Positions 32,746 through 41,987 of a DNA stretch of 64,000 nucleotides are shown here, piece after piece. The first letter of the stretch is position 1; every line of letters starts with the position of its first letter. Position numbers and translations under genes: made by a program. The DNA lies in assembly GCF_014489635.1 (NCBI RefSeq), contig NZ_CP060828.1:3448001-3512000 (forward strand), in the 5' to 3' direction. The DNA comes from Streptomyces roseirectus. GTDB lineage: Bacteria > Actinomycetota > Actinomycetes > Streptomycetales > Streptomycetaceae. The notes beneath the pieces are model-generated. The model was given only the letters and a program-made list of their open reading frames with translations, had not been told where the DNA came from and made no database searches.

Positions 32746-34098
32746 ATGCGCCTTCGTATCCGCGGCTCACGCTCCCCCGGCGGCAGACGCACCGCAGCCC
32801 TCGCCGCCCTCCTCGCCCTCGCCCTGGCCGCCCCGGTCTCGGCGTCGGTGACGAACGCGACGGCCGACAGCGCGAGCAAGGCCGCGCCCGCGGCGGACGA
32901 CATCCGCCAGTACGAGATCCACGTGCACAACAACACCTCGCCCGTCCGCACCGCGATCATGCGGGCCGGCGTCAGCATCGACGAGGTCGACTCCGAGACG
33001 GTCGTCGTCTCGGGCCGCGCCGACCAGATCAAGCAGCTCAGGGCGGCCGGCTACGAGGTGGCCCCGCTCGGCGCCGCGCCGGACCGGCTCGCGGCGAACG
33101 AGGTGCGGCTGTTCGACTTCCCGACGGCGGACTCCCGCTACCACAACTACGCCGAGATGAACGCGGAGATCGACCAGCGGCTCGCGGCGTACCCGAACAT
33201 CATGAGCAAGCGCGTGATCGGGAAGTCGTACGCGGGCCGTGACATCTACGCCGTGAAGATCAGCGACAACGTCGCCACCGACGAGGCCGAGCCCGAGGTG
33301 CTGTTCACGCACCACCAGCACGCCCGCGAGCACCTGACCGTCGAGATGGCGCTGTACCTGATCCGCGAACTCGGCGCCGGGTACGGCAGCGACTCCCGGG
33401 TCACGAACATGGTCAACGGGCGCGAGATCTGGATCGTCCCGGACCTCAACCCGGACGGCGGCGAGTACGACATCGCGACCGGCTCCTACCGTTCGTGGCG
33501 CAAGAACCGACAGCCCAACTCCGGTTCCTCGTACGTCGGTACGGACCTGAACCGGAACTGGAACTACCGCTGGGGCTGCTGCGGCGGCTCCTCCGGGTCG
33601 ACGTCCTCGGAGACCTACCGGGGTCCGGCGGCCGAGTCGGCGCCCGAGGTGAAGGTCGTCGCCGACTTCGTGCGCGGCCGGGTCGTGGGCGGCACCCAGC
33701 AGATCAAGGCCGCGATCGACTTCCACACGTACAGCGAGCTGGTGCTGTGGCCGTTCGGCTACACGAACGCCGACACCACGACCGGCATGACGGCCGACGA
33801 CAACGCCGCCTTCAAGGCCGTCGGACAGAAGATGGCGGCCAGCAACGGGTACACGCCCGAGCAGTCCAGCGACCTCTACATCACCGACGGGTCGATCGAC
33901 GACTACCTCTGGGGGGCGCACAAGATCTTCGGGTACACCTTCGAGATGTACCCGTCGTCGGCCGGCGGCGGCGGTTTCTACCCGCCCGACGAGGTGATCG
34001 AGCGGGAGACGTCACGCAACCGCGACGCGGTGCTGCAGTTCCTGGAGAACTCGGACTGCATGTACCGGTCGATCGGGAAGCAGGCGCAGTACTGCTAA
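32746..34098 (+). CDS. Secreted M14 zinc carboxypeptidase
   Basis: The protein has 450 residues. A Sec signal ([17 protein letters not shown]) is followed by a propeptide-like region and the M14 catalytic domain. The zinc ligands are HAREH (His192, Glu195) and the distal His in [20 protein letters not shown] and TFEMYPSS (catalytic Glu region) are typical of carboxypeptidase T-like enzymes. It trims C-terminal residues from peptides outside the cell. AAGGAG before the ATG defines the start. The stop overlaps that of the next, convergent gene. Confidence 0.92.
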   Translation: MRLRIRGSRSPGGRRTAALAALLALALAAPVSASVTNATADSASKAAPAADDIRQYEIHVHNNTSPVRTAIMRAGVSIDEVDSETVVVSGRADQIKQLRAAGYEVAPLGAAPDRLAANEVRLFDFPTADSRYHNYAEMNAEIDQRLAAYPNIMSKRVIGKSYAGRDIYAVKISDNVATDEAEPEVLFTHHQHAREHLTVEMALYLIRELGAGYGSDSRVTNMVNGREIWIVPDLNPDGGEYDIATGSYRSWRKNRQPNSGSSYVGTDLNRNWNYRWGCCGGSSGSTSSETYRGPAAESAPEVKVVADFVRGRVVGGTQQIKAAIDFHTYSELVLWPFGYTNADTTTGMTADDNAAFKAVGQKMAASNGYTPEQSSDLYITDGSIDDYLWGAHKIFGYTFEMYPSSAGGGGFYPPDEVIERETSRNRDAVLQFLENSDCMYRSIGKQAQYC

Positions 34099-34676
34099 GC
34101 CTCTTCTTCGGTCTCGGCCGGTTCCGCTGACTCCACCGCTTCCGCGCCGTCCTCGAAGTACGCGTCGAGGACGGCGTCCAGCTCCTTCTCCCACTCGGGG
34201 AAGACGGAGCGGGACTTCGCCTCGATCTCTATCGGGTACCAGCGGCGGTCGGGCGTGTGGACGGTGACGGTGAACAGCTTGCCGAAGCGGGTCGTCTCCG
34301 TCTCGACGGCACCGATCTCGTCCCACCGGAACTCGCAGTTCTGGTCGTCGAGGGCGAGGCGGACGCCCTTGTGGTCGGCGACGATCGAGGCGCGCCGGTC
34401 GGCCGCCTCGAAGACGGGGCCGTCGACGGGCGCCTCTTCCTCGGTCTGCGCTTCCCCGGTCTCCGGTTCCGCTTCCTGCCGGTCGTCGGCCGCTTCGACC
34501 GCCTCACCCTCCTCGGGCACGGCGTCCTCAGGCTCCTTCGCGGGCTCCGCCGGAACGGGCGCGGTGAGTCCGGGGATGAAGGCCGGGTCGAATCCGGCGC
34601 CCTCCAGGGGCTTGCTGCTCGATCCTATGCGCTGGTCCACAGCGGGCAGTATGGTCGACGATCCTGTGCCGTACAC
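34095..34676 (-). CDS. Conserved actinobacterial protein with acidic linker, unknown function
   Basis: The protein has 193 residues with a GTG start (GAGGG 8 nt upstream). The first half is Pro/Glu/Ala-rich and acidic. The second half ([37 protein letters not shown]) looks like a small PH-like beta domain, ending in a helix and an acidic tail. It is found alone here, convergent with the carboxypeptidase. No function can be assigned. Confidence 0.65.
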   Translation of the reverse strand: MYGTGSSTILPAVDQRIGSSSKPLEGAGFDPAFIPGLTAPVPAEPAKEPEDAVPEEGEAVEAADDRQEAEPETGEAQTEEEAPVDGPVFEAADRRASIVADHKGVRLALDDQNCEFRWDEIGAVETETTRFGKLFTVTVHTPDRRWYPIEIEAKSRSVFPEWEKELDAVLDAYFEDGAEAVESAEPAETEEEA

Positions 34677-34724
34677 AGCCGACCCTCACTTCGTTATACG
34701 ACAGAGCTACGACCGGGAGTGCCC

Positions 34725-35999
34725 GTGCCCCGCCCCTCCACCCTGGCCGACCTCGCCGCAGAACGCCTCGACCACCGCTTCAAGGGCCTCCCGCCGGACG
34801 CCGACGGCCGCACGGTCGCCGAGTTGACGGCCGAACACCGCAACCTGTTCGACGGCGGTTTCCCCACTCCGGTTCTCACCCTCTCCGCCGAGCGCCTGGC
34901 CCACAACCTGACGCTCCTGGAGACCTACACGGACCGCCACGGCCTCGCCTTCGCCCCGCACGGCAAGACGACGATGGCCCCGGCCCTCTTCCACCGCCAA
35001 CTCGCCCACGGCGCCTGGGGCATCACCCTCGCGATGCCCCACCAGGTGCGGGTGGCCCGGGAGTTCGGGATCTCCCGGATCTTCCTCGCCAACCAGCTCG
35101 TCGACCCGGCGGCCCTGCGCTGGCTCGCCGCCGAACAGGACGCCGACCCCGGTTTCCGGCACCTCTGCTACGTCGACTCCGTGCGCGGCGTCGAGTTGAT
35201 GGACGCGGCGCTCCAAGAGGCGGGCGCGGTACGCCCGTTGGAGGTCGTCGTCGAGCTGGCGGCGGGCCCCGAGGGGCGGACGGGGGTGCGGACGGCGGCA
35301 CAGGCGCACCAGGTCGCCGACGCGGTCGCGGGGACGCGGACGCTCCGACTGGTGGGCGTGGCGGGGTACGAGGCGCAGGTGCCGGACGCGACGGCGGACG
35401 CGGTGCGGGCGTGGACGCGTGAACTCGTGGCGCTGGCCGGGGAGTTCGACCGGGGCGGCCGGTTCGCGGGGCTGGACGAGATCGTCGTCAGCGCGGGTGG
35501 CAGCGAGTGGTTCGACGCGGTCGCCGACGTCCTCGCGGAGGTGCCCGAACTGTCGGCGCCGGTACTGAAGTTGCTGCGTTCGGGTGCGTACGTCACGCAC
35601 GACCATCTGCACTACCGCGACCGCACGCCGTTCAACCGCGTGCCTGAAGAAGGCGCGCTGGAACCGGCGTTCCGCCTGTGGGCGCAGGTCGTCTCGCGGC
35701 CGACCCCGCAGCAGGCGTTCATCAACGCGGGCAAGCGGGACGTCGCGTACGACCTCGGGCTGCCGGTCGTCGAGGTGGTCCGGCGGGATGGTGACGAGCG
35801 GGCGGGGGACGGGATCTCGGTGACCGCGCTCTCCGATCAGCACGCGTGGCTGGGCACCGGGCCCGGCGTCGATCTGGAGGTCGGCGACTGGGTGGGGTTG
35901 GGGCTGTCGCATCCGTGCACGACGTTCGAGAAGTGGCCGCTGATTCCGGTGGTGGCGGCGGACGGCACGGTGACCGAATACGTGCGGACGTTCTTCTGA
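34725..35999 (+). CDS. PLP-dependent D-serine-dehydratase-like / D-threonine-aldolase-like enzyme
   Basis: The protein has 424 residues. The N-terminal alanine-racemase-like barrel carries the PLP lysine Lys81 in APHGKTTMAP. The C-terminal domain has ALSDQHAWL and LSHPCTTF, whose His and Cys match the zinc ligands of eukaryotic-type D-serine dehydratase. It probably deaminates or cleaves a D-hydroxy-amino acid, or acts as a related amino-acid deaminase. The GTG at 34725 is chosen for GGGAG 5 nt upstream. A bidirectional hairpin follows. Confidence 0.82.
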   Translation: MPRPSTLADLAAERLDHRFKGLPPDADGRTVAELTAEHRNLFDGGFPTPVLTLSAERLAHNLTLLETYTDRHGLAFAPHGKTTMAPALFHRQLAHGAWGITLAMPHQVRVAREFGISRIFLANQLVDPAALRWLAAEQDADPGFRHLCYVDSVRGVELMDAALQEAGAVRPLEVVVELAAGPEGRTGVRTAAQAHQVADAVAGTRTLRLVGVAGYEAQVPDATADAVRAWTRELVALAGEFDRGGRFAGLDEIVVSAGGSEWFDAVADVLAEVPELSAPVLKLLRSGAYVTHDHLHYRDRTPFNRVPEEGALEPAFRLWAQVVSRPTPQQAFINAGKRDVAYDLGLPVVEVVRRDGDERAGDGISVTALSDQHAWLGTGPGVDLEVGDWVGLGLSHPCTTFEKWPLIPVVAADGTVTEYVRTFF

Positions 36000-36015
36000 A
36001 GCCCCCTCTCGAAAA

Positions 36016-36067
36016 CACGCGGCGGGGCGGTCCGTCTCAGTCCCGTGGGACGGAACACCCCCGCGTG
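36016..36067. terminator. Bidirectional hairpin between convergent genes
   Basis: CACGCGG (36016-36022) pairs with CCGCGTG (36061-36067), and TCCGTC (36031-36036) pairs with GACGGA (36049-36054), giving an interrupted long stem between the convergent PLP-enzyme and protease genes. Confidence 0.65.
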
Positions 36068-36076
36068 CGCGGTGCG

Positions 36077-36970
36077 TTACGGCTTCGGCAGGATGCAGCC
36101 GGAGGCGTTCAGGTTGAGCTGGTTGCCGGTCGGGAAGCAGGCCGCCATGTGGTACGTCTGCTGGCCGTAGTTGATGCCCTGACGGACCGTCACAGCACCG
36201 GTCGAGGAGACCTCGCACGGGTTGTTGACGGTGCAGCGGGCGCCGTCCTCGTTGCCCGTGTTGTTGACGGCGACGACGTTGCCGGTGGCCTGGTCGACGA
36301 CCGGGGAGCCGGAGGTGCCGCCGATGGTCTGGCAGGCGGAGGTGTAGCGGACCGAGTCCTTCCAGGTCCAGTCGCCCTCCTTCAGCTGGTACACGAAGCC
36401 GTCGATGTTGCAGCTGTAGAGGCGCTTCCAGTACCCGGAGGCCACCGTGATCGCGGTGCCGGCGGCCGGACGGGTGCTCTGGACGGTGAGCGGCGCGATC
36501 CCGTAGTTGTTGCGGATCGTCGCGTAGGTCGAGGTGAGCTGGTAGATCGAGACGTCCGTGTCGGTCATCGTCGCGTACGCCAGCTTGCTCGCCCTGAGGG
36601 TGGCGACCTGGGTGCCGGAGGCGTTGAGCAGGCCGAAGGTGCGGCTGGACGCCTGGTTGACGATGACCTGGCCGGGGGCCGGGAAACCGGAGGTCAGGCA
36701 GTGGCCGTTGGACATGACCAGCGCGGGGTCGGTGTCCAGGGAGTTCGGGAAGCGGATCACCGAGCCGGAACAGTTGCTGAGCGCGACGGTTCCGGCGAGG
36801 GTGACGGCCTTCAGCGTCGGCGTCTCGGCCTTGGGCGTCGCGGTCGCCGGGGTGGTGGCGATCTTGCCGACGGTGGCCGCGGGGGCGGCGTCCGGGGCGG
36901 CGACGGCGGGCGCGGCGCCCGCGCCGGCCAGGGTCAGGGCGAAGAGCGCGGCGACGAGAGGCTTTCTCAT
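36077..36970 (-). CDS. Secreted trypsin-like serine protease (S1 family)
   Basis: The protein has 297 residues. Signal peptide MRKPLVAALFALTLAGAGAAPAVA. The catalytic triad is His90 (SNGHC), Asp139 (DTDVSIYQ) and Ser220 (GGTSGSP). Several cysteine pairs (NCSGS, SCNID, SACQT, RCTVNNPC) would form disulfides. It acts outside the cell on proteins or peptides of unknown identity. GAGGGG lies before the ATG at 36970. Confidence 0.88.
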   Translation of the reverse strand: MRKPLVAALFALTLAGAGAAPAVAAPDAAPAATVGKIATTPATATPKAETPTLKAVTLAGTVALSNCSGSVIRFPNSLDTDPALVMSNGHCLTSGFPAPGQVIVNQASSRTFGLLNASGTQVATLRASKLAYATMTDTDVSIYQLTSTYATIRNNYGIAPLTVQSTRPAAGTAITVASGYWKRLYSCNIDGFVYQLKEGDWTWKDSVRYTSACQTIGGTSGSPVVDQATGNVVAVNNTGNEDGARCTVNNPCEVSSTGAVTVRQGINYGQQTYHMAACFPTGNQLNLNASGCILPKP

Positions 36971-37109
36971 GTGGGGGGTCCCCTCTGGCTAGATGTTTGT
37001 CATGCACATAATCAACATCCACCCCTCCGGGAACAAGGAGTCATTTTCAGCCGGACGCTTTCCACCCCCGCGTGGCGCAAAACACGCCCCGGGCCGGGCG
37101 GGCGGGCCG

Positions 37110-37115
37110 TAAGCT
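37110..37115 (+). promoter_or_regulatory. -10 box for a leaderless alaA transcript
   Basis: TAAGCT ends 7 nt before the ATG at 37123, and there is no ribosome binding site. This is the arrangement of a leaderless mRNA that starts at the A of the ATG, common in Streptomyces. Confidence 0.5.
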
Positions 37116-37122
37116 CCCAGAC

Positions 37123-38334
37123 ATGCAGGTGATCCAGTCCACAAAGCTCGCCAATGTCTGTTACGAGATCCGGGGCCCGGTTCTTGAGGAGGCGATGCGG
37201 CTGGAGGCGGCAGGTCACCGCATCCTCAAGCTCAACACCGGCAACCCGGCCGCGTTCGGCTTCGAGTGCCCGCCGGAGATCCTGGAGGACATCCTCCGCA
37301 ACGTCTCGACGGCCCACGGCTACGGCGACGCGAAGGGTCTGCTGGCCGCCCGGCGCGCGGTCGTCATGCACAACCAGACGCTGGGCATCGAGACGGACGT
37401 CGAGCACGTCTTCGTCGGCAACGGGGTCTCCGAGCTGATCGTCATGGCGATGCAGGGGCTGCTGGACGACGGCGACGAAGTGCTCGTGCCCGCGCCGGAC
37501 TACCCCCTGTGGACGGCCGCCGTGTCGCTGTCCGGCGGGACCGCCGTCCACTACCGCTGCGACGAGCAGTCCGACTGGATGCCCGACCTCGCCGACATCG
37601 AGCGCAAGGTCACGGACCGGACCAAGGCGCTCGTCATCATCAACCCCAACAATCCGACGGGGGCGGTGTACGACGAGGAGATGCTGCGGGGGCTGACCGA
37701 CATCGCCCGGCGGCACAATCTGCTGGTCTGCTCCGACGAGATCTACGACAAGATCCTCTACGACGGGGCGACGCACACGGCGACGGCCGCCGTCGCGCCC
37801 GATCTGCTGACGTTGACGTTCAACGGGATGTCCAAGGCGTACCGGGTCGCCGGGTACCGGGTCGGGTGGATGTCGATCTCCGGGCCCCGCGCACACGCGG
37901 ACTCCTACATCGAGGGTCTGACGATCCTCGCGAACATGCGGCTGTGCGCGAACATGCCGGGGCAGCACGGGGTGGTCGCCGCGCTCAGCGGGCGGCAGTC
38001 CATCAACGACCTCGTCCTGCCCGGCGGGCGGCTCAAGGAGCAGATGGACACGGCGTACGAACTGCTCACGCAGATCCCCGGCGTGACCTGCGTCCGCCCC
38101 AAGGGGGCCCTCTACCTCTTCCCCCGGCTCGATCCGCAGGTCTACCGGATCAAGGACGACCGGCGGATGGTCCTCGACCTGCTGCGGCAGGAGAAGATCA
38201 TGGTCGTCCAGGGAAGCGGGTTCAACTGGCCCGAACCCGATCACTTCCGGGTGGTGACGCTGCCGACGGCGACGGACCTCAAGGACGCGGTCACCCGGAT
38301 CGGGCGGTTCCTCGACGGGTACGGACAGCACTGA
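37123..38334 (+). CDS. alaA: Alanine aminotransferase-type PLP enzyme
   Basis: The protein has 403 residues, a class I/II aminotransferase. NTGNPAAFGFECPPEIL, INPNNPTGAVYDEEML and SDEIYDKILYDG are the AlaA-like blocks; the PLP lysine is Lys238 in NGMSKAYRVAGYR. It interconverts pyruvate/glutamate and alanine/2-oxoglutarate. Leaderless initiation at 37123 is likely; an earlier in-frame ATG at 37072 lacks support. Confidence 0.9.
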   Translation: MQVIQSTKLANVCYEIRGPVLEEAMRLEAAGHRILKLNTGNPAAFGFECPPEILEDILRNVSTAHGYGDAKGLLAARRAVVMHNQTLGIETDVEHVFVGNGVSELIVMAMQGLLDDGDEVLVPAPDYPLWTAAVSLSGGTAVHYRCDEQSDWMPDLADIERKVTDRTKALVIINPNNPTGAVYDEEMLRGLTDIARRHNLLVCSDEIYDKILYDGATHTATAAVAPDLLTLTFNGMSKAYRVAGYRVGWMSISGPRAHADSYIEGLTILANMRLCANMPGQHGVVAALSGRQSINDLVLPGGRLKEQMDTAYELLTQIPGVTCVRPKGALYLFPRLDPQVYRIKDDRRMVLDLLRQEKIMVVQGSGFNWPEPDHFRVVTLPTATDLKDAVTRIGRFLDGYGQH

Positions 38335-38373
38335 CCGTCGGTGACCGAACGGGGCCAATTCTGTAACCTCGAC

Positions 38374-38400
38374 AACTTTAGACAAGTTCTAAGCTAGGAT
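38374..38400 (+). promoter_or_regulatory. Promoter with nested inverted repeats
   Basis: TTAGA (38378-38382) and TCTAA (38388-38392) are inverted around 5 nt, and AACTT/AAGTT (38374-38378 and 38384-38388) form a second, overlapping inverted repeat. TAGGAT at 38395-38400 fits a -10 box. The AT-rich nested palindrome recalls Fur/PerR-type or OhrR-type boxes, but no regulator can be named. Confidence 0.45.
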
Positions 38401-38432
38401 GGTCTCCTGTCAGAGCACAGGAGGCCCCCCAC

Positions 38433-38837
38433 ATGTACGAGCCGATCCGCACGAAGTCGGTCCACAGCACCCCGGTGCGCGCCTCCGACGTCCCCCACCG
38501 CACGCGGGAGGAGGAGCTGGACATCCAGCTCGCCGGGCACCTGTCCGCGCTGCTCGCGGTGACCGACGAGCTGCGCGCCTGCGGCTCCTCGGCGGACCTC
38601 GACTCGGCCGCCGACAAGCTGGCCCGCCAGGTCACCCGCCTCCGCGCCGGCCGCGCCCCCATGCGCGTCCACGCCGACGGCACCGGCCACTCCCCCACCT
38701 CGCTCCACCGCCGCGCCCACGCCCTCGCCGGCCGCGCCCTCCTCGTCGCCGCGTCCCGCGCGGACACCGCGTCCGCCATCCTCGCCGCCCAGCGCATGGA
38801 CGCCCACACGGCCGCCCTCTCAGGCGCCGCCCACTAA
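38433..38837 (+). CDS. Conserved Streptomyces protein of unknown function
   Basis: The protein has 134 residues with AGGAGG shortly before the ATG. RTREEELDIQLAGHLSALLAVTDEL and LDSAADKLARQVTRLRAG predict two long helices, and a third follows (RRAHALAGRALLVAAS). There is no signal peptide or membrane segment. The promoter has nested palindromes, so expression is probably tightly controlled. Confidence 0.65.
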   Translation: MYEPIRTKSVHSTPVRASDVPHRTREEELDIQLAGHLSALLAVTDELRACGSSADLDSAADKLARQVTRLRAGRAPMRVHADGTGHSPTSLHRRAHALAGRALLVAASRADTASAILAAQRMDAHTAALSGAAH

Positions 38838-38952
38838 TCCCCCCCACGGGGTCCACCCCCCAATCGGCCCCGGTCCGCGCGCACCCGCAGCGACGCGCGG
38901 ACCGGGTGCCACGTTTTGGACGCCGGGTGCGGGGTGATCGAGCTTGAGTTTC

Positions 38953-39024
38953 GGGTGCGGGTGCGTTGTGGCTGGTCGCGCCCACGCGGCGGAGCCGCAC
39001 ATCGACACAGCCCCGCGCCCCTAG
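38953..39024. repeat. Dispersed intergenic repeat, copy B
   Basis: This is the second copy of the element at 16249: GGGTGCGGGTGCGTTGTGG, then GCGCCCACGCGGCGGAGCCGC, then CAGCCCCGCGCCCCT. GCGGC/GCCGC form an inner hairpin and GGGTGCGGG pairs with CCCGCGCCC, so the unit can fold as a single stem-loop. It sits in the gap between the 134-residue protein and the SUKH gene. Confidence 0.75.
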
Positions 39025-39101
39025 GCGCAGAACGCCGACCCGGCGGAACCAACGTCTTCACCATCTGGAACCGCAAACGGTGAAAAAGGACCCCTCTCCC
39101 G

Positions 39102-39632
39102 ATGACCCCCGACCTGACCCGCCTCACCGAACTACTCCCCCTCCCCTCCACCGGCGGCCAGAGCCTCGGCTGGGACGCCGCCGAAACCGCCCTGCGCACC
39201 ACGCTGCCCGCGGACTGCAAAGAACTCATCGCCGCCTACGGCGGAGGGCTCATCGACAACTACCTGCTCCTCCTCGAACCCGGCTGCCCCAACGACGTCT
39301 ACGACCAGCTCAAGATCTCCGCGGAGCGGGAGGAGGCCAACGACTCCCTGTGGCAGTACGACGACAAGCCCGCCGAGATGGAAAGCGACGGCAACCGTCT
39401 CGTCTGCTGGGCGACCACCGACAACGGGGAGTACCTGTACTGGCTGGTCCAGCCCGGCGACGACCCCGACAGCCGTCCCATCCTCGTCAACGGTGACTCC
39501 GACTGGGAGCGCTACGACATGACCGTCACCCGCTTCCTCACCTCCGTCCTCGCCGGAGACATCACCTCCGAAGTCCTCTGGAGCCAGTTCCCCCAGCCCC
39601 AGCACGAGTTCCGCCCGGCCCGGGAGATGTAG
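39102..39632 (+). CDS. SMI1/KNR4 (SUKH) family protein
   Basis: The protein has 176 residues. GWDAAETALRTTLPADCKELIAAYGGG is the SUKH entry motif, followed by CWATTDNGEYLYWLV and the C-terminal WERYDMTVTRFLTSVLAG. SUKH proteins often serve as immunity proteins against contact-dependent or polymorphic toxins. No toxin gene is seen next to it, so it could be an orphan or have another binding role. Confidence 0.8.
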   Translation: MTPDLTRLTELLPLPSTGGQSLGWDAAETALRTTLPADCKELIAAYGGGLIDNYLLLLEPGCPNDVYDQLKISAEREEANDSLWQYDDKPAEMESDGNRLVCWATTDNGEYLYWLVQPGDDPDSRPILVNGDSDWERYDMTVTRFLTSVLAGDITSEVLWSQFPQPQHEFRPAREM

Positions 39633-39650
39633 GCGCCCGGCGCGATGGCG

Positions 39651-40553
39651 TCACGAGGGCAGCGCGTCGGCGTCGACGCGGGAGAACACCAGGTCGGTCA
39701 TCTCCGTGACCGGCTCTCGCCAGCGCGCTGCCGATGCGGGGCGGCGCAGGGCTGGTGGGTAGCTGGCCGCGTCGTAGTCGTTGGTCACGCGGTAGGGGTG
39801 GAATCCGTGGTCCCGCAAGGGGGTGAAGACCTCGTCGACCGTCTGGCCCTGCTTGGCCAGCAGCCTCGGCGTCACCTCGACGAGCAGCTCGGCGTCGTCC
39901 CGGAGTTGGTCCAGCACGGGCAGGAGTCCGCGTACGGCACCGGCTTCGCCTCCTTCGACGTCGATCTTGATCAGGCGTGCGGCGGTGACTTCGTCAGTTG
40001 TGAGGAGCCGGGAGAGCGGCGCGGTGTCGGCGGTGAACGATGATGCGACGGTGCGTGGTCGTACGGCGGTGGTGCCGCCGAGGTTGGTGGGGTCCTCTAG
40101 GTAGAAGGTCAGCCGTCCGGGGGCGTCGGAGACGGCGGTGTTGATGGTGCGGACGTTGGCGCATCCGTTGAGGCGGGCGTTCTCGGTCAGGGCCTGGTGG
40201 AAGTCGGGAGAGGGTTCGACGGCCACCACTCGCCCTGTGGGGCCGACGAGTTGGGCGGCGAGGACGGTGTAGTAGCCGATGTTCGCGCCGATGTCGACGA
40301 AGGTGTCGCCGGGCCGGAGTCGGCGGGAGACGAAGGAGGTGAGGTGTGGTTCCCATACGCCGAAGAGGTAGAGGTAGCGCTGGATGACGTCGCTGGTCGT
40401 CACGGGGAAGAGGGCGCCGGAGCGGGTGCGGGTGACCGTGGTGACGGGGTGGTTCTTCAGGTGTTCGTTCAGGTGACCGGCGAGCCGGGGAACTCCTGGT
40501 CCGGCGGGGAGGTGGCGAACGTATCTCCGCAAGGCGCGAAGAAGAGGGTTCAT
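39651..40553 (-). CDS. FkbM-family SAM-dependent methyltransferase
   Basis: The protein has 300 residues. TFVDIGANIGYYTVLAAQLV is SAM motif I, followed by VVAVEPSPDFHQALTENARL and LIKIDVEGGEAGAVRGLLP, all FkbM hallmarks. FkbM enzymes O-methylate sugars, polyketides or glycan ends. The neighbouring glycosyltransferases suggest a sugar or surface-glycan substrate. It is divergent from the kinase-like gene. Confidence 0.87.
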   Translation of the reverse strand: MNPLLRALRRYVRHLPAGPGVPRLAGHLNEHLKNHPVTTVTRTRSGALFPVTTSDVIQRYLYLFGVWEPHLTSFVSRRLRPGDTFVDIGANIGYYTVLAAQLVGPTGRVVAVEPSPDFHQALTENARLNGCANVRTINTAVSDAPGRLTFYLEDPTNLGGTTAVRPRTVASSFTADTAPLSRLLTTDEVTAARLIKIDVEGGEAGAVRGLLPVLDQLRDDAELLVEVTPRLLAKQGQTVDEVFTPLRDHGFHPYRVTNDYDAASYPPALRRPASAARWREPVTEMTDLVFSRVDADALPS

Positions 40554-40639
40554 GGACGTCTCCGGGAGTCGAACCGCGCACGTGGGCGGGACCTGGCAGG
40601 CTGGTCGCGGCAGTAGTGCGTGGTGGAGGAGAGAAGCAC

Positions 40640-41143
40640 ATGGCGATGGAGGCCGCTCCGGTCGTGTACCTGCTCGTCGGGCTGACGGGGTCGGGCAAGA
40701 CGACGTACGCGCGGCGGGAGTTGGAGCCGTCCGGGGTGGTGCGGCTGTCCGTGGACGAGCGGGTCTTTGAACGGCACGGTCGTTACGGCGTGGACTACCC
40801 GGAGTACGAGTACTTCGCCCGGGAGGCGCCTGTCGTCGCGGAAGTACGCCAGGAGCTGGTGGAGTTGGTGAGGGCTGGGCGTTCCGTCGTGGTCGATCAC
40901 GGGTTGTGGCGGCGCAAGGAGCGGGAGGACTGGAAGAACCTCGTCCGCGATGCCGGAGGGGCCGTGCGTCTGCTGTACTTTCCGGTCCCGCGTGAGGAAC
41001 TGCTCCGGCGCCTGAACGAGCGCAACCGGCGTGCCGACGCGAACGCCTTGACGGTCACCGAGTCGGCGCTGGGCGACTTCTTCGCCCGGTTCGACGCCCC
41101 GCACGGCGAGGGCGAGGAGATCATCGAGCCGGACTCCTTCTAG
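40640..41143 (+). CDS. P-loop kinase-like ATPase
   Basis: The protein has 167 residues. Walker A is LVGLTGSGKTTYARR; RLSVDERVFERHG and GRSVVVDHGLWRRKEREDW match the zeta-toxin/gluconate-kinase-like AAA_33 group of small kinases. GGAGGAG lies before ATG 40640. Substrate is unknown: related proteins phosphorylate sugars, aminoglycosides or nucleotides. The last 23 bp overlap the convergent glycosyltransferase gene. Confidence 0.75.
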   Translation: MAMEAAPVVYLLVGLTGSGKTTYARRELEPSGVVRLSVDERVFERHGRYGVDYPEYEYFAREAPVVAEVRQELVELVRAGRSVVVDHGLWRRKEREDWKNLVRDAGGAVRLLYFPVPREELLRRLNERNRRADANALTVTESALGDFFARFDAPHGEGEEIIEPDSF

Positions 41144-41987
41144 CGGGACGCCAGGTGGCGGCCAGCCTTGTGGCTTCCTCCGGCCACCACAGCGGGGTCT
41201 CCTGGAGAGAGACTGGCCGGAAGGGGACGTCGGGGGCGGTGACGTCGATCCGGCCGTCATGCAGCGACAGGTGACTCAGCAGACGCCGGGCCTCCGACAG
41301 CAGTGCAGGGGATCTGGTCTGCCAACTGCCGTCCGCCGTACGGGCCGCGCGCCTTTCAAGGTCCTCTCGTACGCCGCATCGCCATTTGAAGTGGTGGACC
41401 ACAACCGGTGGCCGGTTCGCCGGCCGGTGTCCTTCGGCGCGGTGGTTCCCGGAGTCGACGGTGACACTGGAGTGTGCGAGCACGATCTTGCGCGGGTCGC
41501 CGCGCAGCAGCAGGTGGGTGAGGAATCCGCCCAGGGGATACGCCACGTCCAATCCTGACCCCGGCGATGGTGACCAGGCGGTCAGGCGGCCGTCGGCGGA
41601 GACCCGGTCGAGCATCAGTCCGCCGACCGTCCCGGTCCCGGACACCTCCGCTTCGGCCAGGACCTCGGCCAGCGGGGCGGGGTAGGTATGGAATTCGTCG
41701 GCGTCGGCCAGCAGATGCCAGCCGGTCCCGGCCCGGTCGCGGAGCATGTCGCGCAGTTCGGTGTTGGTGTGCTCGTGCCACGGCCCCCTGGCCACCGCCG
41801 CCGGGGCGATCCCCAGGGCTTCGCAGGTTGCCTTCAACTCGTCGCGCCGACGGTCCGGTACGTGGTCGGCGAAGTGGAAGGCGAGGAGGAACCGCTCGGC
41901 TCCCAGACGCCGGTAGTGATCCACCCACGTGGCCAGCAACTCCGGCTCCACCGGGCCGATCACGGCGATCACAGGCGGTGTGTCCAT
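41121..41987 (-). CDS. Glycosyltransferase family 2/92-like protein
   Basis: The protein has 288 residues. VIAVIGPVEPELLATWVDHY, ERFLLAFHFAD and GWHLLADADEFHTYP (with a DxD-type ADADE) match the Glyco_tranf_2_4/GT92-like fold, and VVVHHFKWRCGVREDLERR is a typical C-terminal motif. It is the last gene of a four-gene operon and its ATG overlaps the previous stop (TGATG). Confidence 0.78.
   Translation of the reverse strand: MDTPPVIAVIGPVEPELLATWVDHYRRLGAERFLLAFHFADHVPDRRRDELKATCEALGIAPAAVARGPWHEHTNTELRDMLRDRAGTGWHLLADADEFHTYPAPLAEVLAEAEVSGTGTVGGLMLDRVSADGRLTAWSPSPGSGLDVAYPLGGFLTHLLLRGDPRKIVLAHSSVTVDSGNHRAEGHRPANRPPVVVHHFKWRCGVREDLERRAARTADGSWQTRSPALLSEARRLLSHLSLHDGRIDVTAPDVPFRPVSLQETPLWWPEEATRLAATWRPARRSPAR

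Noticed and set aside
39102..39632. Toxin-immunity pair
   Set aside because: The SUKH protein has no toxin gene beside it in the window.
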